This document shows, piece by piece, positions 1 through 6,408 of a stretch of 8,817 nucleotides of DNA. Both the position numbers and the translations under genes were made by a program. The notes under the pieces were generated by a model. It was not told the DNA's origin, did no database searches, and saw only the letters and a list, made by a program, of their open reading frames with translations. Position 1 is the stretch's first letter. Every line of letters starts with the position of its first letter. Source of the DNA: Verrucomicrobiota bacterium (GTDB taxonomy: Bacteria > Verrucomicrobiota > Verrucomicrobiia > Opitutales > Opitutaceae); assembly GCA_030916665.1 (NCBI GenBank), contig JAUPWC010000246.1:1-8817 (forward strand). The letters run 5' to 3'.

Positions 1-454
1 CGTCCATGATGACCGCGCCGATGGGCGCGGTGTCGCCGCGGGCGAGGGCGATGTTGGCGAGAATTTCGGCCGTGCAGCAGAGCACGGGGGCCTGCGGGTT
101 GACGGAGGCGTCGCCGGTCATCATGCCGACGGTTTCCGGGCCAAAGTCGCGGCAGAGGCTGAGGAACTTCTCGTTCACCAGCGCCTTGATCGGGCAGGTA
201 TAGACCGACTGGCGACCGGCGCAGAGTTCCTTGAAATGCAGCGCGGCGGCGACGAGGGATTTGCCCGAACCGGTGGGGGTGTTGAGGATGACGTTCTGGC
301 CGTCAAAGAGCGCGAGCACCGCCTCCTCCTGCTCGGGGTAGAGCGAGATGCCGCGCGCGGCCATGGCCGCGAGGAAACGGTCAAGCACGGCCCCCGCATC
401 CGGACGACCGGGCAGGGGAGCGAGCGGCGGAGAGCCCGGGGTGGACGACGACAA
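1..454 (-). CDS. DUF3516-type Ski2-like DEAD/DEAH-box helicase, N-terminal part (cut by the window edge)
   Basis: Only the first 151 residues are present; the rest lies beyond position 1. After a short proline-rich leader, residues 59-66 read TPTGSGKS (Walker A, helicase motif I). Motif Ia-like [13 protein letters not shown] and motif Ib-like MMTGDASVN follow, then [12 protein letters not shown], and the window ends in GAVIMD, the start of the DE.. Walker B box. This order and wording fit superfamily 2 helicases of the Ski2/Mtr4 kind and, from memory, most closely the bacterial DUF3516 helicases; an ATP-driven RNA-unwinding role is inferred. The frame is open from a TGA at 473-475, which is also the FKBP stop. 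No ATG lies before residue 31. TTG at 454 is the chosen start; GTG at 388 is a real alternative, since homologous helicases begin near that point. The gene follows the FKBP gene by 18 nt and probably shares its transcript. Confidence 0.8.
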   Translation of the reverse strand, partial: MSSSTPGSPPLAPLPGRPDAGAVLDRFLAAMAARGISLYPEQEEAVLALFDGQNVILNTPTGSGKSLVAAALHFKELCAGRQSVYTCPIKALVNEKFLSLCRDFGPETVGMMTGDASVNPQAPVLCCTAEILANIALARGDTAPIGAVIMD

Positions 455-472
455 GACGCGAACCGGTCGGGT

Positions 473-805
473 TCAGCCGATGGCGAGCAGTTCGACCTCG
501 AAGATGAGCGTGGCGTTGGGCGGGATGGCGCCGGGGTAGCCGCGCGGGCCGTAGCCGAGGTGCGGCGGGATGGTCAGGCGCACCTTGTCGCCGATCTGCA
601 TCCGGGCGACACCCTGGTCCCAGCCGCCGATGACCTGACCGAGGCCCAGGCCGAACTGAAAGGGTTCGTCGCGGTCCACCGAGCTGTCGAACTTGCTGCC
701 GTCGGTCAGCCAGCCGGTGTAGTGAACGGTCACGAAGTCGCCTTTCTTGGGCGAAGCGCCGGTGCCGGCCTTGAGTTTTTCGATGAGGAGTTGGTCGTTG
801 GCCAT
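473..805 (-). CDS. FKBP-type peptidyl-prolyl cis-trans isomerase
   Basis: A 110-residue single-domain FKBP, about the size of human FKBP12 (108 residues), catalysing cis-trans isomerisation of Xaa-Pro bonds during protein folding. Judged by alignment in the head to FKBP12, the pocket is complete: Y29 (VHYTG), F39-D40 (KFDSS), R45, F49, V58-I59 (GQVIGGW), W62, Y85, I94 and F102. FKBP12 His87 is replaced by Y90. There is no signal peptide, so it is most likely cytoplasmic. ATG at 805 is chosen because the protein then begins MANDQLL directly before the conserved fold. A TTG four codons upstream (817) would also be open but adds nothing conserved. A weak GGGG lies about 13 nt upstream. It sits 49 nt after the GreA/GreB-like gene and just before the helicase gene on the same strand. 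Confidence 0.93.
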   Translation of the reverse strand: MANDQLLIEKLKAGTGASPKKGDFVTVHYTGWLTDGSKFDSSVDRDEPFQFGLGLGQVIGGWDQGVARMQIGDKVRLTIPPHLGYGPRGYPGAIPPNATLIFEVELLAIG

Positions 806-854
806 GCGACCAGACAACCCCGCGGCCCGGTGCCGTCAACGGGCAAACCGGCGG

Positions 855-1325
855 TCAGGTCACCGCGGTGATCGTGCGCTCGGTGCGGCGCGCGCCGAGC
901 GTGAGCGTGATGCGGTCTCCCTGCCGTCGGCCGACGAGCTGCCGGCCGAGCGGGGAGGAGGGCGTGGTGACCATCACCTTCACGCCGTCGGCCTCGACCT
1001 CGGTTCCGCCGGCACGCGGGCCGATGAAGTAGCGGCTGCCGTCGTCCAACCGCACGAGGGCGCCGAGCGCGATGGCTTCGCCCGGGCCGAAGTCGCGCGG
1101 TTTCAGGGCGGTGAACTGGGCCACGGCCTCGGCGGCATCCTCGGCGGCGCGCGACTGGCCGTGGGCGAGGTAGGAGGCCTCCAGGCCGCGGGTGTCGTAT
1201 TTGTCCTCGGCCTTGTTTTCCTCGTGCGTGGCCTCCTCGTGCGTGGCGAGGGCCGCCTTGGTCATGGCGTCCAGTTCGGCCCGCAGGTGGGCGAGAATGC
1301 GGTCGTGCAGCTCGGTCTTCGGCAT
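855..1325 (-). CDS. GreA/GreB-family transcription elongation factor-like protein
   Basis: A 156-residue protein. The N-terminal 55 or so residues are predicted helical and very acidic, with the motif HEEATHEENKAEDKYDTRG at 29-47 and LEASYLAHGQ at 48-57. These are typical of the short GreA/GreB-related proteins found in many Gram-negative bacteria. The C-terminal half has the Gre C-terminal (FKBP-like fold) signature, with SPLGRQLVGRRQGDRI at 124-139, close to SPIGRALIGKKVGD in GreA. Classical Gre factors bind the secondary channel of RNA polymerase and stimulate cleavage of backtracked RNA. Whether this version does so is inferred: its helical part is not the standard GreA coiled coil, and it could instead act like Rnk-type RNA polymerase binders. 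ATG at 1325 is 2 nt after the stop of the upstream secreted-protein gene, so the two are probably translationally coupled. Confidence 0.85.
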   Translation of the reverse strand: MPKTELHDRILAHLRAELDAMTKAALATHEEATHEENKAEDKYDTRGLEASYLAHGQSRAAEDAAEAVAQFTALKPRDFGPGEAIALGALVRLDDGSRYFIGPRAGGTEVEADGVKVMVTTPSSPLGRQLVGRRQGDRITLTLGARRTERTITAVT

Positions 1326-1327
1326 GG

Positions 1328-1993
1328 TCAGGGCGTGCGCGGCCGCTCGTGGGTGACGCTGATCCGTCCGAGGATGGCGGTCAGCCGGTTCGTGAGCTGG
1401 ACGTCTTCCTCGTCCTTGGTCAGCTTGTAGGTGCTGCGCTGCGTGACGCGCTCGGCCAGCTCCGTGCTGATGGCATAGACATGCCGGTCGCGCACAAAAA
1501 CGAGCGTGCCGCGCTTGGCCACGGCCGGATCGGCGGGCGGGCCGTCGAGCACGCGGTTGAGGTGCTCAAAATGCGAACCGCCCGGGAGCAGCGCGTAACC
1601 GATCAGCGCACCGCCCTGCAGGTCGGGCAGGAACCGCGCGCTCTCCACCGCGGAGCCGCGGAAACGGCTGGCGAAGTTCGGCATGACGACGTCGGTGAAG
1701 AAGAACAGCAGGTAGTCGCGCAGGCCGCGGGTGTCGAACTCCCAGCGTTGCGAGGCGTCCATCGGGAAGCAGGCCACGCTGATGTGCGTGCCGTAGTTGT
1801 CCTGAAACGTGACGACGTTCTCCGTGTCGCTGATCACGCCGCCCAGCTCCGGCAGCACCGGGGCGCGGATGCGGAATTGCGCCGTGGGCGAGACGTAGTT
1901 TTCACCGTCCATCCGTCCGACCAGCGGCGCGGCCACGGCGGCCAGCGCCGAGAGGCCGAGGCCGCAGGAAAACAGGGCGAGGTGACGGAACAT
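1328..1993 (-). CDS. secreted protein of unknown function
   Basis: This gene encodes 221 residues of no family I recognise. Residues 1-22 look like a Sec signal peptide: a basic R3-H4 start, a hydrophobic core rich in Leu and Ala, and an AVAA-P cleavage site near residue 22. The early Cys10 does not make a convincing lipobox because Phe precedes the serine. The mature part begins with a segment containing NYVSPTAQFRIRAP, then mixed alpha/beta sequence with several aromatic residues and a basic C-terminus; no catalytic motif is apparent. The frame stays open far upstream, antisense to nothing and across rsmA in another frame, but the signal peptide fixes the start at ATG 1993. The gene begins 44 nt after rsmA and ends 2 nt before the GreA/GreB-like gene. 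A periplasmic or outer-membrane location is inferred. Confidence 0.8.
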   Translation of the reverse strand: MFRHLALFSCGLGLSALAAVAAPLVGRMDGENYVSPTAQFRIRAPVLPELGGVISDTENVVTFQDNYGTHISVACFPMDASQRWEFDTRGLRDYLLFFFTDVVMPNFASRFRGSAVESARFLPDLQGGALIGYALLPGGSHFEHLNRVLDGPPADPAVAKRGTLVFVRDRHVYAISTELAERVTQRSTYKLTKDEEDVQLTNRLTAILGRISVTHERPRTP

Positions 1994-2037
1994 GAACAGA
2001 CAGGATGAGCGCACGCGGGCAGATTGGCAAGAATCGG

Positions 2038-2907
2038 TCAGACCGCGAAGTCGCGCCAGAGTGCCACCGGGACCTGTTCGGCGCGCGAATGCGAACTGAA
2101 GCCCGACGCCTCCAGCCGGGCGAACCAGCGGGCGGCGGTCTCGGGAGGGAGTTTGCCGCGAAGAATCGAGCCGAGCTGCTTGCGGCGCTGCTGGAAGCAG
2201 GCGCGGATGAGCGCCTTCGTTTTCGGCGGGAACAGGTAGGGTTCCGGCAGGCGGACAAGATTGAGCAGCACCGACTCGATGTCCGGCCGCGGATGGAAGC
2301 AGGCGGCGGGCACGCGGTGTCCCGGTTCGATGGCGTAGGCGGATTGCAGGAAGATGGAGATCGCGCCGAAGAGCTTGGTGCCCGGTTCGGCGACGTAGCG
2401 CTGGGCGGCCTCCAGTTGCAGCATCAGGACGAGTCGCTCCGGGAGCGGGCCCGACAGCACGGCGTCCATCCACGGGGTGGAGATCGCGTAGGGCAGGTTG
2501 GCGACGATCTTGAAGCTCGGGGCTGGAGCAGCGGCGACCTCGCCGCTGGCTTGCGGGCGGGGTCGCCCGCAATCCATGCCAAATCCCGCCAACGGGTGGT
2601 CCATGGCGTCGCCTTCCATCAGGTGCAGGCGCGGGTGCGCGGGCACGAGAGTTTCGGTCAGGTGGGCGTGGAGCTGGCGGTCCTTCTCGACCGCCCACAC
2701 CTCGGCGCCGGTTTCGAGCAGGGCGGAGGTCAGCGTGCCGAGACCGGGGCCGACCTCGACCACGGTGTCACCGGGCTTGATGCCCGCGAGATCGAGGGAC
2801 TTGCGGACGATGTTGCCGTCCACGAGAAAATTCTGGCCGAGAAACCGCTTCGGCTGGTGCCCGAGCTTCGCGAGCAGTTCGCGGGTGCCTGTCGGAGTCA
2901 GGGGCAT
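2038..2907 (-). CDS. rsmA: 16S rRNA (adenine(1518)-N6/adenine(1519)-N6)-dimethyltransferase
   Basis: RsmA (KsgA) uses S-adenosylmethionine to dimethylate two adjacent adenines near the 3' end of 16S rRNA, a late step in small-subunit maturation. The 289-residue protein shows the family landmarks: KRFLGQNFLVD at 20-30, the SAM-binding loop VEVGPGLGTLT at 50-60, acidic E74 in AVEKD, GDAM at 99-102, the catalytic NLPY at 137-140 followed by AISTP, and the C-terminal rRNA-binding part with FHPRPDIESVLL and RRKQLGSILRG. The stretch between GDAM and NLPY is 34 residues, against about 19 in E. coli KsgA. The excess (about residues 109-131) coincides with two perfect DNA hairpins described separately. 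Start ATG 2907 is 1 nt after the GNAT stop (TGA-C-ATG), so coupling with that gene is likely. Confidence 0.96.
   Translation of the reverse strand: MPLTPTGTRELLAKLGHQPKRFLGQNFLVDGNIVRKSLDLAGIKPGDTVVEVGPGLGTLTSALLETGAEVWAVEKDRQLHAHLTETLVPAHPRLHLMEGDAMDHPLAGFGMDCGRPRPQASGEVAAAPAPSFKIVANLPYAISTPWMDAVLSGPLPERLVLMLQLEAAQRYVAEPGTKLFGAISIFLQSAYAIEPGHRVPAACFHPRPDIESVLLNLVRLPEPYLFPPKTKALIRACFQQRRKQLGSILRGKLPPETAARWFARLEASGFSSHSRAEQVPVALWRDFAV
2529..2572. repeat. tandem hairpin (REP-like) palindromes inside rsmA
   Basis: Two perfect 9-bp palindromes stand side by side. The first is CAGCGGCGA (2529-2537) and its complement TCGCCGCTG (2540-2548), with a 2-nt centre. The second is TTGCGGGCG (2551-2559) and CGCCCGCAA (2564-2572), with a 4-nt loop. 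Only two bases separate them. They encode about residues 112-127 of RsmA in frame and fall where this protein is longer than E. coli KsgA. Paired GC-rich hairpins of this size look like REP/BIME-type elements. That this is an interspersed repeat copied elsewhere in the genome is inference, because no second copy occurs in this window. Confidence 0.65.
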
Positions 2908-2908
2908 G

Positions 2909-3382
2909 TCAGGCCGGTTGCGAGAGCTGTTTGCGCATGGTCAGGTCGGTCGTCTCATACCCGAGTGATCCGTAGAGCGAACGGGCGATGTGGTTTTGGC
3001 CGAAGACATGGAGGCCGATGCGACGCAAGCCAAGTGCGGCGGCGGCGGTCTCAAGCAGCAGCATCGCTTCGCGCCCATAGCCCCGGCCGCGGAATTCGCC
3101 CCTGATGTGGAGATCGTAGAGGTAGGCATCGGCGCCCTGTCGGGCAAACCAGAGGTTGCCGACGACCCGGGCGTCGGACGCTTCGGTAACGAGGTAAAAA
3201 TAATGACCCGGTGACGCCAAACCCTCCGGCAGCAGGCGCTTGAGGTTTTCCTCGGCTAGGGCGGGCGCGGTGTCCTCTGACCAGTCACCGTTGGCTACCT
3301 TGGCGGCGGCGTAATCCGGAACCGTTCGCCGGCGCCACTCGGCGAAGATGGTTGCGGTCATCGGCTGGAGGACGAGGGCCAT
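2909..3382 (-). CDS. GNAT-family N-acetyltransferase
   Basis: A 157-residue acetyltransferase of the GNAT fold. Motif A is clear: the beta-strand AYLYDLHIRGEF (86-97) leads into the acetyl-CoA pyrophosphate loop RGRGYG at 98-103 (R/Q-x-x-G-x-G/A). Motif B is represented by LHVFGQNHIARSLYGSLGY at 124-142, with the usual N, A and Y positions (N130, A133, Y137) before the GY turn. The acceptor cannot be told from sequence. Its position next to rsmA suggests neither RimI nor any other ribosomal-protein acetyltransferase in particular, because the N-terminal half does not match them in an obvious way. ATG 3382 begins 2 nt after the trpC stop, and the stop lies 1 nt before rsmA, so it is embedded in an operon. 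An internal ATG at 3361 is a less likely start. Confidence 0.9.
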   Translation of the reverse strand: MALVLQPMTATIFAEWRRRTVPDYAAAKVANGDWSEDTAPALAEENLKRLLPEGLASPGHYFYLVTEASDARVVGNLWFARQGADAYLYDLHIRGEFRGRGYGREAMLLLETAAAALGLRRIGLHVFGQNHIARSLYGSLGYETTDLTMRKQLSQPA

Positions 3383-3384
3383 GC

Positions 3385-4182
3385 TCAGGCGGTCTGAAAA
3401 GCGGAAATCAGGGCCGCCGGGTCCGGCGCCTTCATCAGCGATTCGCCGACGAGGAGCGCGTGGGCGCCGCAGGCGCGGGCGCGGGCGGCGTCGGCACCGG
3501 TCGAGAAGCCGCTTTCGCTGACGGCGATCACGTCCTTGGGAAACTTCGGGATGAGCCGCTCGGAGAGACCGATGTCGGTCTTGAAGATGGCGAGGTCGCG
3601 GTTGTTCACGCCGATGATCTTCGCCCCGTGCTTCACGGCCCGCTCAAGTTCCGCGTCGTTGTGGATCTCGAAGAGCGCGTCGAGTCCGGCGGCCTGGGCG
3701 GCGGTGTGCAGGGCGGTGATCTCGTCGTCGTTGAGCGCGCGCACGATGATCAGGATGGCGCTGGCCCCGGCTTCGCGGGCCTGCACGACCTGGATGGGGT
3801 GAACCATGAAGTCCTTCCGCAGGGCCGGAATGGCCGGCGGGTTCTGGCTGAAATCAGCCGTGACCTCGACCAGGTCGGCGAGCGTGCCGCCGAAGAACTC
3901 GGTGTCGGTGAGGATGGACAGGGCGCTGGCGCCGGCGGCGCGGTAGGCGCGGGCCTGGGCGAGGGCGGAGGCGCCGGCCTTGATTTCGCCGGCGGAGGGC
4001 GAGCGGCGCTTGATCTCGGAAATGATGGCGAGCTTGCCGTCGGCGCGGCGCAGGGCGGCGGCGAAGGACGGCGGGCGCGGCAGCCTGCGGTTCAGTTCCG
4101 CCAGTTCGGCGGCGTAAACCGGACGCACCAGCGGGGCGACCTCGCGGCGCTTGTGGGCCATGATTTCCGTTAACTTGTCCAT
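3385..4182 (-). CDS. trpC: indole-3-glycerol phosphate synthase
   Basis: TrpC closes the indole ring of 1-(2-carboxyphenylamino)-1-deoxyribulose 5-phosphate, giving indole-3-glycerol phosphate, CO2 and water, the fourth step from chorismate to tryptophan. The 265-residue (beta/alpha)8 protein keeps the active-site residues known from the Sulfolobus enzyme: E56 and K58 in SEIKRRSPS, K123 in LRKDFMV, E172 in LFEIHND, N193 in GVNNRDL, and E223-S224 in AVSESGF. The phosphate-binding ends (GAHALLVGESLM at 239-250) are intact. It is monofunctional, with no PRAI (TrpF) domain and no other trp genes in the window, so the pathway genes are dispersed or lie elsewhere. Start ATG 4182 lies 9 nt from a long inverted repeat; ATG 4161 is an alternative, but the family usually begins further upstream. 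It is the first gene of the minus-strand cluster. Confidence 0.97.
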   Translation of the reverse strand: MDKLTEIMAHKRREVAPLVRPVYAAELAELNRRLPRPPSFAAALRRADGKLAIISEIKRRSPSAGEIKAGASALAQARAYRAAGASALSILTDTEFFGGTLADLVEVTADFSQNPPAIPALRKDFMVHPIQVVQAREAGASAILIIVRALNDDEITALHTAAQAAGLDALFEIHNDAELERAVKHGAKIIGVNNRDLAIFKTDIGLSERLIPKFPKDVIAVSESGFSTGADAARARACGAHALLVGESLMKAPDPAALISAFQTA

Positions 4183-4279
4183 GAAGCCGGCCACGGAACA
4201 CACGGAACACGCGGAAGACAAAGCAGAAAGTTTTCGGTTTTTCCGTGTATTCCGTGTATTCCGTGGGCAAATTCCGCGC
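4183..4279. promoter_or_regulatory. divergent intergenic region between trpC and mazG
   Basis: These 97 bp are the only non-coding DNA upstream of both trpC (minus) and mazG (plus), so promoters for both transcription units should lie here or be replaced by promoters inside the neighbouring genes. I find no convincing paired -35/-10 boxes. Most of the space is taken by an inverted repeat whose AT-rich centre is at 4217-4240. No Shine-Dalgarno-like sequence precedes either start codon. Confidence 0.35.
4191..4266. repeat. long inverted repeat with 9-nt periodic arms (intergenic hairpin)
   Basis: The left arm at 4191-4216 begins CCACGGAACACACGGAAC. The right arm at 4241-4266 ends in GTATTCCGTGG. 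The right arm reversed and complemented matches the left at 23 of 26 positions. The spacer is 24 nt (4217-4240). Each arm is itself periodic every 9 nt (ACGGAACAC-like units). Read as peptide, the arms give TEHTEHAE and FRVFRVFRG, a pair I remember turning up as spurious ORF pieces in Verrucomicrobiota, Planctomycetota and other genomes. As RNA it would fold into a 26-bp stem in the leader of either gene. Its function is unknown. Confidence 0.85.
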
Positions 4280-4916
4280 ATGACGCCGATTGACGAACTT
4301 CGCCAGACGATGGCCCGGTTGCGGGCGCCGGATGGTTGTCCTTGGGACCGGGAGCAGACGCACCAGACGCTCGCCCGCTGCCTGATCGACGAGTGCAGCG
4401 AACTGCTCGACACGATCGACCGGAACGACATTCCGCACATGCGGGAGGAACTCGGCGACGTGCTGATCCAGGTGGTCTTCCACGCGCAACTGGCGTCGGA
4501 GCGCGGCGATTTCAACTTCGACGACGTCGCCCGCGAGATCAACGACAAGCTCGTGCGCCGCCACCCGCACGTCTTCGGCGACCACAGCAAGCTGGACACG
4601 GCCGGCGAGGTCATCACCAAGTGGGAGCAGATCAAGGCGACCGAGAAGAAGAACGGCCCGGCGCAGAACGGCGTGTTCAAGGAGCAGCCGCCGCGCCTGC
4701 CCGCGCTGATGTTTGCCGAGGCGGTGGTGAAGCAGATCGAGAAGAAGGCGCTGCCGGCCGAGGGCATCGTGGACACCGCCGGCATCAGCGCCACCGCAGC
4801 CCGCCTCACGGAGGCCGAGGCCGGACGCCACCTGTTCGAGCTGGCCGCCGCCTGCCGGCAGGCGGGCATCGATCCCGAAATGGCTCTGCGCAAGGAATGC
4901 GACCGCGTGATGCGCC

Positions 4917-5873
<957 letters not shown>

Positions 5874-5885
5874 GTGAAGAGATGG

Positions 5886-5912
5886 AGAACACAAAGCAGC
5901 CAAGCAGCAAAG
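5886..5912. repeat. left inverted repeat flanking the GxxExxY gene
   Basis: These 27 nt begin AGAACACAAAGCAGC and match the reverse complement of 6369-6395 at 24 of 27 positions; the first 15 are identical. The repeat starts 12 nt after the xerC stop. It also shares the 9-mer ACAAAGCAG with the spacer of the trpC-mazG hairpin (4218-4226), which may be chance or kinship. I see no target-site duplication outside the pair. Confidence 0.75.
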
Positions 5913-5965
5913 GCTTGGCGATCTGACCAGGGTGTGGCAGCAACACTGCACGGGCCGCCACAACC

Positions 5966-6373
5966 ATGAATCGTAAATTAAACATACCTGCCGACGTGGA
6001 GGAGCTGGCCCGAAAAGCGGTCGATGCTGCCTTCCACTTGCATAATGAAATGGGACCGGGGCTGCTGGAAAGCGTCTACGCTGCCTGCCTTAAGGAAGAA
6101 TTCACCCACCGCGGTATCGCGAGCACCTTCGAGGTGCCAGTGTCGATAGTTTATCGAAATTGCCGGCTCGATATTGGATTCCGCCTCGACTGCCTCGTCC
6201 AGAATCGGCTGCTGCTGGAATTTAAGTCGGTCGAATCAATCCTGCCCGTGCACCGTGCGCAGGTAATAACCTACCTGAAACTAACCAAGCTCCCGCTCGG
6301 CTTGCTGGTGAATTTCAACGTGCCGCTCATCAAGGATGGTATTCAGCGAATATTTAATCCGGATCTGACTTAG
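5966..6373 (+). CDS. GxxExxY protein (PD-(D/E)XK nuclease-like, PDDEXK_3 family)
   Basis: A 135-residue member of the GxxExxY family, whose members have a restriction-endonuclease-like fold but no established function. The naming motif is GLLESVY at 32-38, preceded by HNEMGPG. Residues in keeping with a PD-(D/E)XK site are D75 (GFRLDCLV) and E85-F-K87 (LLLEFKSVE), with Q99 in HRAQVITYL following. The length is normal and the gene appears intact. Codon use is less GC-biased than in the neighbouring genes: the start region reads AAT CGT AAA TTA AAC ATA, and AT-rich third positions recur through the gene, hinting at transfer. It is bracketed by inverted repeats, and the right one covers the TAG stop codon. 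No Shine-Dalgarno precedes ATG 5966. It converges with the propeller gene, 35 nt apart. Confidence 0.92.
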   Translation: MNRKLNIPADVEELARKAVDAAFHLHNEMGPGLLESVYAACLKEEFTHRGIASTFEVPVSIVYRNCRLDIGFRLDCLVQNRLLLEFKSVESILPVHRAQVITYLKLTKLPLGLLVNFNVPLIKDGIQRIFNPDLT

Positions 6374-6395
6374 CTCCTTCGCTGCTTTGTGTTCT
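6369..6395. repeat. right inverted repeat flanking the GxxExxY gene
   Basis: The partner of 5886-5912 in opposite orientation; it ends GCTGCTTTGTGTTCT. It includes the last two bases of the final sense codon and the stop codon of the GxxExxY gene and fills most of the 35-nt gap between the convergent genes. It has no U-run of a terminator, so a role in ending transcription is not evident. Confidence 0.75.
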
Positions 6396-6408
6396 TTCGG
6401 CCCGAGCC

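Noticed and set aside
236..1430. Plus-strand frames opposite the helicase, FKBP and Gre-like genes
   Set aside because: Arg/Gly/Ala-rich antisense shadows without recognisable motifs.
1328..2698. A 456-codon frame joining the secreted protein to upstream sequence within rsmA
   Set aside because: The extra N-terminal part is a shifted reading of rsmA. A clear signal peptide starts at 1993.
2005..3105. A 366-codon plus-strand frame opposite rsmA and the GNAT gene
   Set aside because: Antisense shadow; both opposite-strand genes carry full family motifs.
4191..4266. CRISPR array or tandem repeat
   Set aside because: The 9-nt units are few and inverted around a spacer; there are no uniform direct repeats with unique spacers and no cas genes.
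4151..4279. An N-terminal extension of MazG by 43 residues containing TEHTEHAE and FRVFRVFRG
   Set aside because: It translates an interspersed repeat and antisense trpC sequence. MazG homologues begin near MTPIDEL.
6374..6408. Bidirectional terminator between the convergent GxxExxY and propeller genes
   Set aside because: No GC stem followed by a T-run on either strand; the gap is mostly the inverted repeat.
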